Position numbers and translations under genes: made by a program | Shown here: positions 45,464-53,221 of the stretch, in pieces | Layout of the letters: each line of letters begins with the position of its first letter | Numbering within the stretch: the first letter of the stretch is position 1 | NCBI RefSeq assembly: GCF_025869515.1 | Contig: NZ_JAOZVR010000091.1 | Location: forward strand, 62,001 to 126,000 | Direction: 5' to 3' | Length of the DNA: 64,000 nucleotides | Source of the DNA: Ferrovibrio sp. | GTDB taxonomy: Bacteria; Pseudomonadota; Alphaproteobacteria; Ferrovibrionales; Ferrovibrionaceae | The notes under the pieces: generated by a model | Databases searched by the model: none | What the model was told of the DNA's origin: nothing | What the model saw: the letters and a program-made list of their open reading frames with translations, nothing else

Positions 45464-46342
45464 ATGACTATTGTCGTCACCGGTGCGTCCGGAATGCTGG
45501 GCCGCCACCTAATGCCAGGCCTGGCACCGCTGGGGCGCCTGCATGGCATTGCCCGTCAACCTGCAGGTATGGTTAGCCATACGGTCGACCTCGCCGACGC
45601 AGCTTCGGTGAATCTGCTTTTTGATGAGCTGATCCCAGATTGCATTGTCCATTGTGCCGCGCTGGCGAACGTCGATGCCTGCGAAGCCGACATGTCTCTG
45701 GCTTACGCGGCAAATGTGCAGGCTACAAAGAATATTGTCGATTGGCTCGGCCGTAAACGCCCACAGGCGAGGCTGATTTATATCTCCTCCGACCAAGTAT
45801 ATGACGCTCCCGGCTTCAGCCGCGAAGATACTGTTGCCCCCTGCAATGCGTACGCATTGACGAAATTGTGGGGCGAGGATTTCGCGCGCCATGCGACGAA
45901 TCACCTGATCCTACGGACCAACTTCTTCGGGTCACCGGCACGCGGGCAAACTGGCCAGGTCGGCTGGCTTCTGCGCAAAGCGACTGCCCGCCAGGCCAGC
46001 ACACTCTTCACTGACGTCTTTTTCAACCCCCTTTATGTCAACGATCTGGTCGCCCTTCTTCCCGAGCTTGTGTCCGGCGAGTTATGCGGCACGTTCAATC
46101 TTGGCAGCAGCGGCGCCGGACTATCCAAAGCCCAATTCTTCCGGCTTCTGGCCAGTGCCATGGACGTTGCGACCGATTGGATGCGGGATGGCAGCGTTTC
46201 TGATGTTGCGCTGAAAGCGCGGCGCCCTCGAGATATGCGGATGGATGTTGGCGCGATAGAGTCTGCTCTGGGCCGTCGCCTGCCGGATCTGGAAGACAGC
46301 ATTAATCGCTTGGCACAGGATTGGCGCGAGGTGAATCGATGA
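45464..46342 (+). CDS. RmlD-like NAD(P)-dependent sugar reductase
   Basis: A 292-residue SDR of the dTDP-4-dehydrorhamnose reductase family: IVVTGASGMLGRHL, ALANVDACEADM, ISSDQVYD and AYALTKLWGEDF with Tyr-x3-Lys. It probably reduces a 4-keto nucleotide sugar. No RmlABC set is nearby, so dTDP-rhamnose is unlikely; a product of the adjacent PseB-like dehydratase is possible. The ATG at 45464 matches the family start. An ATG at 45404, overlapping the pseB stop and with a better ribosome site, is a real alternative. Confidence 0.82.
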   Translation: MTIVVTGASGMLGRHLMPGLAPLGRLHGIARQPAGMVSHTVDLADAASVNLLFDELIPDCIVHCAALANVDACEADMSLAYAANVQATKNIVDWLGRKRPQARLIYISSDQVYDAPGFSREDTVAPCNAYALTKLWGEDFARHATNHLILRTNFFGSPARGQTGQVGWLLRKATARQASTLFTDVFFNPLYVNDLVALLPELVSGELCGTFNLGSSGAGLSKAQFFRLLASAMDVATDWMRDGSVSDVALKARRPRDMRMDVGAIESALGRRLPDLEDSINRLAQDWREVNR

Positions 46343-47031
46343 ATCGCATTTTAGTGGTTGCCGCGCATCCGGATGACGAAGTTCTTGGTTGCGGTGGCAT
46401 GATCGCCGCAGCCCGGGACAAGAAGCGGGACGTCAGAGTCATCTTCCTCGCGGAAGGCGTGATGTCCCGCTACTCCGCCGACCAGATCAACAGCCCTGCG
46501 GCTCTTGAAGCCAGCCGCCTGCGTAATGCCAACGCCTTCAAAGCGCTCGATATCCTGGGCGTACCAGCGGATCAGGTATTCGTATCCGAACGCCCCTGCT
46601 GCCGCCTTGATCAGGCTTCCCTGCTGGCTCTCACCCAGGAAATCGAGGCGCACCTGAAGGATTTCAGGGCCAGTGTCGTTTACACTCACGCCCAGAATGA
46701 TCCCAACATCGATCACCAGATTGCCTTTAAAGCCGTGCTGCCGGCGGTGCGGCCGCTCGGCCCTCAGAGTCCCAAGGCTGTGTACAGCTTCGAGGTACTG
46801 TCTTCCACGGAATGGAATCCGGCCCACCCATTCCAGGCGAACTGCTTCGTGGACATATCGTCGTCGATCGACCGGAAAATATCGGCCCTTGCCGCCTATG
46901 GCGATGAAATGCGGCCGGCTCCCCATCCTCGTTCGGAAGATATGGTCCGCAGCCTGGCCCGCTTCAGGGGCGCGCAGAGCGGCCTGAATTATGCCGAGTC
47001 CTTCAACCTGATTCGTGCCATCGAGTCGTGA
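46339..47031 (+). CDS. PIG-L/LmbE family N-deacetylase
   Basis: A 230-residue PIG-L protein with the zinc motif AAHPDDEVLGCGG (His-Pro-Asp-Asp near the N-terminus) and the third ligand region NDPNIDHQIAF. These enzymes remove N-acetyl groups from GlcNAc-like sugars. Members occur in nonulosonate loci, where they may open an amine for another acyl, formyl or amidino group. Coupled to the RmlD-like gene (ATGA) and to the PseG-like gene (stop overlaps start). A longer start at 46321 was not used. Confidence 0.88.
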   Translation: MNRILVVAAHPDDEVLGCGGMIAAARDKKRDVRVIFLAEGVMSRYSADQINSPAALEASRLRNANAFKALDILGVPADQVFVSERPCCRLDQASLLALTQEIEAHLKDFRASVVYTHAQNDPNIDHQIAFKAVLPAVRPLGPQSPKAVYSFEVLSSTEWNPAHPFQANCFVDISSSIDRKISALAAYGDEMRPAPHPRSEDMVRSLARFRGAQSGLNYAESFNLIRAIES

Positions 47032-48062
47032 TGGCACCCGTCAGCGTTATTCTGCGCTGCGATGCCGGCGAACAGGCCGGCTATGGCCATCTCTCTCGCT
47101 GCGTCATCCTCGCCGGAGCCCTGGCTGCGGCTGGCGCGAACCCAAAAATCTTGATCAATGGCGGCGGGGATGCAGCCCTTGATTTTGCAACCCGCAACGG
47201 CATTGTCGCGACCCAGGCCCCTTTCCTGTTTGGCACGGCCGCAGATACAGAGCACCTGCTGTCCGTCCTGCAAGTGTCCCGATCCCCGGTCATCGTCGTC
47301 CTGGATTCGCGCAATTTGAATGCCGGCCACACGGAGGCAATCACAAGCGTTGCCCCGACCGTAGTTCTGGACGATGAAGCGTTACGCGATCTGCCCTGCA
47401 GTCTTCTGATTAATCCCAACTTCTGGGTCCGAGTGACGGATTATCCGCATGCCGCTGCTGCGCGCCGGATACTAAGCGGAGCAGCATACAACCTCATAAA
47501 CCCGGAATACTTTACGCAGCGCAGCCTGCCCCGCTCCTCTCCCCCAAGTCGCATCCTGATCACAATGGGCGGCGAAGACCCCTGGAACTGCACATCATGG
47601 CTGATCCGGAATGCGGCAGACATCCTGAACAACTGGACTGTTGATGTGGTTGTGGGGCCATTTCATCCTGACCGGACGGATGTGGAACGCGCCGCAGAAT
47701 TGCTGACCAGAAAGCATCTGACCGTTGCGCCCGCCGGACTCACTTCCCTCATCGCTTCAGCCGATCTGGCGCTGACAGCCGGTGGAACCACATGCTACGA
47801 ACTTGCCGCCTCCGGCGTGCCGATGGCTGCCGTGATACTGGAACCGCATCAGGGGAAATTCGTGGATCGCCTGGTCGACCACGGCGCCGCAATGGTCTTG
47901 GCCAGTTTTGCCGACAAATCCACGGATGACATGCGGACCCGCCTGAAATCCCTTCTGGCGGATACCGCGGTCAGCCAGGATCTGATCGCGGCCGGCCGCA
48001 AATTATTCGAAGGCCCCGGCGCTTCGCGCGTTGCCGCTGCAATCCTGACGCTCGAATTATAG
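47031..48062 (+). CDS. pseG: PseG/SpsG-like UDP-sugar hydrolase
   Basis: The 343 residues resemble PseG/SpsG: ILRCDAGEQAGYGHLSRC with the catalytic His of the GxGH(x)MR motif, VLDDEALRDLPCSLLINPN, and a GT28-like donor half with LTAGGTTCYELAASGVP. PseG cleaves UDP from UDP-2,4-diacetamido-trideoxy-altropyranose to give the PseI substrate. The gene lies just before a PseF-like gene and 1.6 kb after pseB. Start chosen at the ATG 47031 (overlapping TGA); the GTG at 47028 is in frame. An SpsG-type role in another branch is possible. Confidence 0.82.
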   Translation: MAPVSVILRCDAGEQAGYGHLSRCVILAGALAAAGANPKILINGGGDAALDFATRNGIVATQAPFLFGTAADTEHLLSVLQVSRSPVIVVLDSRNLNAGHTEAITSVAPTVVLDDEALRDLPCSLLINPNFWVRVTDYPHAAAARRILSGAAYNLINPEYFTQRSLPRSSPPSRILITMGGEDPWNCTSWLIRNAADILNNWTVDVVVGPFHPDRTDVERAAELLTRKHLTVAPAGLTSLIASADLALTAGGTTCYELAASGVPMAAVILEPHQGKFVDRLVDHGAAMVLASFADKSTDDMRTRLKSLLADTAVSQDLIAAGRKLFEGPGASRVAAAILTLEL

Positions 48063-48072
48063 GATATCTGGA

Positions 48073-48777
48073 ATGTTCGCCTATATACCAGCTCGCGGCG
48101 GGTCTCAGCGTATAGCGCGCAAGAATATAAAAACCCTTGGCGGTAAGCCGATTATTGTCCATGTTATTCAGGCATTGCAGGCCGTTCCGGGCATTGACCG
48201 CATTCACGTCTCGACGGATGACAGGGAGATCAGGGCAATTGCCGAAGCACATGGCGCAGTTTGCCTCGAACCCCGCAGCTCCGATCTGTCGAACAGTAAA
48301 GCCGGCTTCATAGATCTCATTCGCGAAGATATTCCGAGATACATCGAGGCGAATGGCGGTACATCTGAGGTCGTTTTTGCACTCGCAACAGCAGCATTAG
48401 TACCCGCGGCAGTGTATTCCGATGCAATTTCAGCCTTTCAGCAGAATCGACCTGATGTTCTGATGAGCTGCGAATCCTACGATCATCCGGTCTGGTGGGC
48501 ATTCCGGCAGAAGCAGGATGGGTTCTGGACACCGATTTTCCCCGACAAGGTTCAGACCAACTCTCAGGATCTGCCACCGGCACTCACCGATTCCGGGCTG
48601 TTCTATGTCTTCGACCAGAAGGTACTGAGCCGTTTCCCATCCCATAAACTGGTCGACAAGCTACTTCCGTATGAAGTGCCCGCAGCCTATCGCTGCGATA
48701 TCGACACACCGGAAGATTGGGAGCGGCTGGAATGGAAATACCACCGACTGCACCAGGCAACGAGTTGGCAGGAATGA
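48073..48777 (+). CDS. PseF/NeuA-type CMP-nonulosonate cytidylyltransferase (branch 3)
   Basis: A 234-residue cytidylyltransferase: CTP loop YIPARGGSQRIARKNIK, STDDREIRAIAE, the conserved LATAALVPAAVYSDA (in place of the usual QPTSPLR) and RCDIDTPEDWERLE with the metal-binding Asp. The pattern, including LATAAL, fits PseF better than the NeuA at 23557. It follows the PseG-like gene by 10 bases. It would activate the branch 3 sugar as the CMP derivative for the transferase encoded next. Confidence 0.86.
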   Translation: MFAYIPARGGSQRIARKNIKTLGGKPIIVHVIQALQAVPGIDRIHVSTDDREIRAIAEAHGAVCLEPRSSDLSNSKAGFIDLIREDIPRYIEANGGTSEVVFALATAALVPAAVYSDAISAFQQNRPDVLMSCESYDHPVWWAFRQKQDGFWTPIFPDKVQTNSQDLPPALTDSGLFYVFDQKVLSRFPSHKLVDKLLPYEVPAAYRCDIDTPEDWERLEWKYHRLHQATSWQE

Positions 48778-48817
48778 AAAGTCCGGCCGTCATAAGATTT
48801 CCAGTGATTTCATTGCC

Positions 48818-50431
48818 ATGAACCTCGACAGTTTGCTCGGCAATATCGATCTGCATCCCCGGCATTGGGGCGAGGTGCAGGCCGCGCTGATTCGCGGCCA
48901 CGGCTGGCCGCTCAGCAGCGCAGAGATCGTGCGCGTCCGCGATGTGTTCAACGCCGAATTCGCAGCCGTTATCCGAGCGCATGGCATCAACCGGAACCAG
49001 CAGGCCGAGCTCGCCTGGCTGGCGGGGCCGGTCCTGATGATCGACAGCATGGAATGCTACGCGGCACAGGCACTGAGCCGCCGGTTTGCGAATCGCGGCA
49101 TTGCTGCCCGTTATGATGGCGCCGGCATTCTCGGTGCCCTGGCCACGGGCGCCACGTTGCCATTGCCGATTGCCCTGTCTCGCATCCTGAAAGGGATCCC
49201 GCCACGCTCTCCGATCGTACGACTGGCGTCGGCCGCACTTGCCCCCTGGCGCGGCACGCGCCTGCCGCGCGATCTGCCGCGGAGCATGCGGAAAAATCGC
49301 GACATTCTCGCCTTCAACGTGACGCCGCTTATCATCAGCTCCGCTTCAGCCGCCGGCCTGCGGCTGGTTCTGGGCGACCGATCCGATTGGTTCCCGACCG
49401 GATCGCACAATCCAGCCACACTGCCGCAGCCCTTGGGCAATGCAATCGTTGAGGCCATCCTGACTGCGTTCGAGACTGCCTTTTCCGCCGGTGGCGAACA
49501 GTTCGGCCCTGCTATCAGGGAACGGTTCCGAACCACCCTCATCACCCTCGCTGGTGTCGGGAAAGTCTATATGGATTCCCTGGAGGCCAAGGCCCGATGG
49601 CTGCCGGGACACTTCTGGGCAAATTCCCTCGGACCGTTCCATAATCGGGTAATGGCGCGTTCTGTCGCCCGTCACGGTGGAGAAAGCGCCGCATTCGACC
49701 ATGGCACCGGGGCAGGATGGTGGATACTGCCTGCCCGTACTCTGGTGGAATATGCTGCAGCAACCCGCTTCATCACGTTCACTGCCGCTCAGGCCAAGCG
49801 CGAAACTGCCGATATTGACCCACAGTTGCTCGCTGACGAGAGCCATGTCTGCCAGATCGAGCCGGCGCCTGGAGCCGCAGCCTTTCAGGCCATCCCCACG
49901 CTGCCTCCGCAGACTTTGGCCGGGCCGCGGAAAATTATGTACGTCTCGACGCTATACCCCGGGGAAAAGGGCGAGATCGTACCGGTTCCCTCGGATCTTG
50001 TGCAGGTTGACTGGCAGGATCGTCTGTTCGGCCACTTGAGAAGCCGCGGGCACAAAATCCTGTTCCGTCCGCATCCGGAAAGCCGCGCCACCCCACCGGA
50101 TGCCCTGATGCAGGCCCACGAGGCGGAACTGGTGCAGGATGTTCTGGAGATCTCATTGACCAAGGCCGATCTTCTGCTTTTCGACTGGCCGCAGTCGAGT
50201 GCCTTCGTCAGCGCCGTCCGCTCAGGGCGCCCCATTGTGTTGGTTGATCTTGGCGTTATACCGATTGCGCCGGAAGCCCGCGCGTCGCTGGAGCGCCGGG
50301 TTGCCATTGTATCTGCTGGCTTTGATGGAAAGAATCGGATTTCCTGTGCATGGTCCGATCTCGATGAAGCCATCCTCAAGGCCTCCGAACGGGCCCGTGA
50401 TACAAGCTTCGTTCGCCAGTATTACGGCTGA
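48818..50431 (+). CDS. Unassigned large protein, possible GT-B-type transferase
   Basis: A 537-residue protein I cannot assign to a family. The central part has HFWANSLGPFHNRVMARSV and FDHGTGAGWWILP. The C-terminal part has KILFRPHPESRATPPD, then LLLFDWPQSSAFVSAV and RPIVLVDLG, as in CDP-glycerol- and KpsS-like GT-B enzymes. The same HP...SS arrangement occurs in the unassigned proteins at 25392 and 26783. It lies directly after the PseF-like gene, so a CMP-nonulosonate transferase is a reasonable hypothesis. The ATG at 48818 was chosen as the first outside the previous gene. Confidence 0.6.
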   Translation: MNLDSLLGNIDLHPRHWGEVQAALIRGHGWPLSSAEIVRVRDVFNAEFAAVIRAHGINRNQQAELAWLAGPVLMIDSMECYAAQALSRRFANRGIAARYDGAGILGALATGATLPLPIALSRILKGIPPRSPIVRLASAALAPWRGTRLPRDLPRSMRKNRDILAFNVTPLIISSASAAGLRLVLGDRSDWFPTGSHNPATLPQPLGNAIVEAILTAFETAFSAGGEQFGPAIRERFRTTLITLAGVGKVYMDSLEAKARWLPGHFWANSLGPFHNRVMARSVARHGGESAAFDHGTGAGWWILPARTLVEYAAATRFITFTAAQAKRETADIDPQLLADESHVCQIEPAPGAAAFQAIPTLPPQTLAGPRKIMYVSTLYPGEKGEIVPVPSDLVQVDWQDRLFGHLRSRGHKILFRPHPESRATPPDALMQAHEAELVQDVLEISLTKADLLLFDWPQSSAFVSAVRSGRPIVLVDLGVIPIAPEARASLERRVAIVSAGFDGKNRISCAWSDLDEAILKASERARDTSFVRQYYG

Positions 50432-50452
50432 AGTCGAATCAGGCATCGTCGC

Positions 50453-52255
50453 GTGACACATCAGATTCCGAACTTTTACGTCGAAACTCTGCCGGCCGGC
50501 GCCGGCGCTCCGACAGCAGAATGGGCCTGCCTCGGGCCGCAATCGATCAGCATGCACGCGGACAGGATTCACCCCGACAGCCTGACGCGGCATGATTCGC
50601 CGAATGGCAGCCGGACAATTGTGGTCGGCCACGTCATTCTTGGCGATCGCATTGCGAATGTGGATGTGGCGCAACAGGCGGCCTACCAGATTCACGATGA
50701 CGCCTGGCTTGCAAGCTTGAATGGTGAATTCCTTCTCCTGCACGCCCAAGGCCCTTCCCTGCAGATCATCAGCAGCCGGTTTGGCTATCCGCCATTCTGG
50801 TATGCTTTCGTCGACGGAAAGCTTCTTGGGGGAACACTATTCGCAGCCGTCTGGGATCGCATGCAGGATCTTGGCCGCACCGGTGTGAACACCCAATCGC
50901 TGTTCGAGACCCTGGTCTACAAACGTGTCTTCGGAACCAAGAGCCCACATCCGGATATATTCGCGCTGCCCCCGGCGCACCGGCTGACTCTTGATCCCAG
51001 CGGCTTGCGCACAAGCCCATACTGGGCGCCTGATTTTTCCAGAAAACTCTCGCTTTCTCCACAGGAAGCCGCCGAAGAACTTTCGGGCAGACTGAAGAAA
51101 TCCCTGCAGCGGAAAACCAGCGATGGCCGACGCTACGCGCTGTTCCTCAGTGGCGGCATGGATACGCGCCTCGTCCTGGCGCATGCCGCCGAACTGGGCC
51201 TTGAACTTCCCTGCATCACCATCAATGCCTTTGAGAATCGTGAAGTGCTTGTGGCGCGGCGGGCGGCCGAACTAACCGGGCAAAAACACATCTTCATGGA
51301 AACGCCGCAAGGCCATTACCGCAGCACACTGGATGAGGCCGTTCGCCTTACCGGTGCCATGACCATGCCGATGTGCATGTTTCATGGTCATCAGGAAGCC
51401 GTCGCCCCGATTGCCGATGTCGGACTGCACGGACATGGCTTCGACTATTTTTTCCAGGGCATGTATATCCCGTCCCGGCGCTACACGATCCTGGGCAGGA
51501 CGATACCCTACCGGACGCGGCGGGCGATATCGGGCGATATTGTCACCGATTTCCTCGACACAATCAGCTACAAGCTGCGTGGTAATCGGTTGAGCGATGT
51601 TGCCAGACCCCCGGCGTTTGCCCATCGCATGGAGATTCTGCGGGCCGAACTGTCGGATATCGCCTCCGCATTTGCGGGACGCGCGGCAGAGCCTGGCGAT
51701 ACATATGAATGGCTGGCCTTCCACAACCTGGCGCGCCATTACTCGATCGGCGACCACTGGGGCATGAATACCGTCGTCGAGCAGAGGACCATATCCTTCG
51801 ACAATGATCTTTACGATTTCTATGCCCGCCTGCCTTCCGCATTGCGCTTTGACGCCAGAGTGATGCGGCTGTGCCTTGAGCGGCGCAATCCGGCTCTAGC
51901 GCAACTCATTAGTGCCAATCACGGCTATCCGATCGGATTGTCCTCAGCGGAACGAACCCTGAGGGCTGCCGCACGTTTCCTGCGCCGCCGACTGCGGCCG
52001 ATGCAGCAAAGCGAAGCGACGGAATTCGATCGCATGGGCCTGCCGCAGCAGCACCTGATCACTGGCGAGTGGCGCGAAGCCATGTATGAACTCGCCAATT
52101 CACCGCGCCTGGCAGCGCTGGATTTTCTCGATGAGAAAGCCGCCAAACGGCTGGCTCATGAAGCCGCCGACGGAAAGAAACTCCGCGATCCTCAGTTTCT
52201 GAGCCTGCTGATGACCGTCGACCGCTTCCTGATGAACCACACCCGCAATGGCTGA
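50453..52255 (+). CDS. Asparagine synthase-like protein lacking the glutaminase cysteine
   Basis: The 600-residue protein has the AsnB synthetase half: LFLSGGMDTRLVLAHA is the ATP-pyrophosphatase loop, and a long helical C-terminus follows. The N-terminal half keeps the AsnB glutaminase-like fold (LASLNGEFLLLHAQG, DRFGYPPFWY-like) but starts MTHQIPNF and not MCG, so glutamine cannot be used by the normal Cys2 mechanism. It must draw ammonia from elsewhere or act as an adenylating ligase with another nucleophile. Starts with GTG and is followed convergently by a sulfotransferase gene, 4 bases apart. Confidence 0.8.
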   Translation: MTHQIPNFYVETLPAGAGAPTAEWACLGPQSISMHADRIHPDSLTRHDSPNGSRTIVVGHVILGDRIANVDVAQQAAYQIHDDAWLASLNGEFLLLHAQGPSLQIISSRFGYPPFWYAFVDGKLLGGTLFAAVWDRMQDLGRTGVNTQSLFETLVYKRVFGTKSPHPDIFALPPAHRLTLDPSGLRTSPYWAPDFSRKLSLSPQEAAEELSGRLKKSLQRKTSDGRRYALFLSGGMDTRLVLAHAAELGLELPCITINAFENREVLVARRAAELTGQKHIFMETPQGHYRSTLDEAVRLTGAMTMPMCMFHGHQEAVAPIADVGLHGHGFDYFFQGMYIPSRRYTILGRTIPYRTRRAISGDIVTDFLDTISYKLRGNRLSDVARPPAFAHRMEILRAELSDIASAFAGRAAEPGDTYEWLAFHNLARHYSIGDHWGMNTVVEQRTISFDNDLYDFYARLPSALRFDARVMRLCLERRNPALAQLISANHGYPIGLSSAERTLRAAARFLRRRLRPMQQSEATEFDRMGLPQQHLITGEWREAMYELANSPRLAALDFLDEKAAKRLAHEAADGKKLRDPQFLSLLMTVDRFLMNHTRNG

Positions 52256-52259
52256 CGCC

Positions 52260-53135
52260 TCAACCGGCAGAGGTCGTCCATTCCCGCAGGTCGTCTCCGA
52301 GCAAGGCCGACAGCTTCTGGTTCTCGGCGGAGAATTGTGCGGTCAGCCGTGCACGCGCATCGGTCGGCAGCGGCTCATAGGCCTGCGCCTCCCCGGAAGT
52401 GGATTTGGCGCCCAGCAGCGACCAGAGTAAAGGCCGCACCCGCGTGCGGCGCAGCTTCCGCCAGATCGGCAGAATGAACGAAAGATTGATGATTGGCGAA
52501 ACCACCTTGTAAAGCAGCATGCCCCGCAAGCCGGGCAGGATCCTTGTACCTCCTACGCTGCTACTGGCCGCTGCCGGCACGAATGTCGGATCGATCTTGA
52601 GGAAAGTGAAAAGCGATTTGAAGAATTCCTCCGGATGGGCCGTCGCCCGCTCGTAGATGGCAACAAAAATCTGCTCCCGGGGAAACAGTTCAAGGAACCG
52701 CGAGATTTGCGTAAAATAGCGTCCGCGATCGAGAAACTCCGGATGACGGGTAATGACATCCTCGAATGGCGGCAGGTCCGGAGTGTGGCGACGCCACATC
52801 CAGTATGCCGAGTAAGCGCGATCCACCGGCTCACGCAGCATAAAAATCAGCTTCAGGTCCGGATTGAACTCATGCAGTTCTTTCGCGACATAAGGATAGA
52901 ACATATAGTCCGGCGTTGCCTCGCCAGCAACCTTACCCGCAGCATCCGAAAACTGCGCCAGATACCAGTCAAAGCCGAGATGCCGGCGGCTGAAGCGGTT
53001 GTCTTCGGCCCGGGAAAAGAAATGCAGTTCTTTGATTTGAGGCATGAAAACTGCCGGATGCTCCTGAAGGCATTCGTGCAGCCACGTCGTTCCGGCCTTC
53101 TGCGCCCCCAGCACCATGAATGTGGGCATATTCAT
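52260..53135 (-). CDS. Sulfotransferase domain protein (heparan-sulfotransferase-like)
   Basis: A 291-residue P-loop sulfotransferase: 5'-phosphosulfate loop VLGAQKAGTTWLHECL and the 3'-phosphate site FMLREPVDRAYSAYW, followed by FEDVITRHPEFLDRGRY. The pattern is that of bacterial proteins related to heparan N-sulfotransferases. It would transfer sulfate from PAPS to a glycan. It is the only gene in the right arm on the minus strand, set between two AsnB-like genes. Start chosen at the ATG 53135; GTG 53141 and ATG 53129 are also in frame. Confidence 0.85.
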   Translation of the reverse strand: MNMPTFMVLGAQKAGTTWLHECLQEHPAVFMPQIKELHFFSRAEDNRFSRRHLGFDWYLAQFSDAAGKVAGEATPDYMFYPYVAKELHEFNPDLKLIFMLREPVDRAYSAYWMWRRHTPDLPPFEDVITRHPEFLDRGRYFTQISRFLELFPREQIFVAIYERATAHPEEFFKSLFTFLKIDPTFVPAAASSSVGGTRILPGLRGMLLYKVVSPIINLSFILPIWRKLRRTRVRPLLWSLLGAKSTSGEAQAYEPLPTDARARLTAQFSAENQKLSALLGDDLREWTTSAG

Positions 53136-53221
53136 CGTCACATATCCCGCGCTTGCGTCATTTTATCGCATAGCTATACCCCCGGCAGCCAAACAAGCGC
53201 AATCTGTATAGAGACATAACG

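Noticed and set aside
43174-46342. NeuC-like, PseB-like and RmlD-like genes as an L-FucNAc/L-QuiNAc (FnlABC-type) pathway
   Set aside because: The epimerase has the hydrolysing NeuC pattern and not the WecB/FnlC pattern, and PseG- and PseF-like genes follow. It is not fully excluded for the RmlD-like gene.
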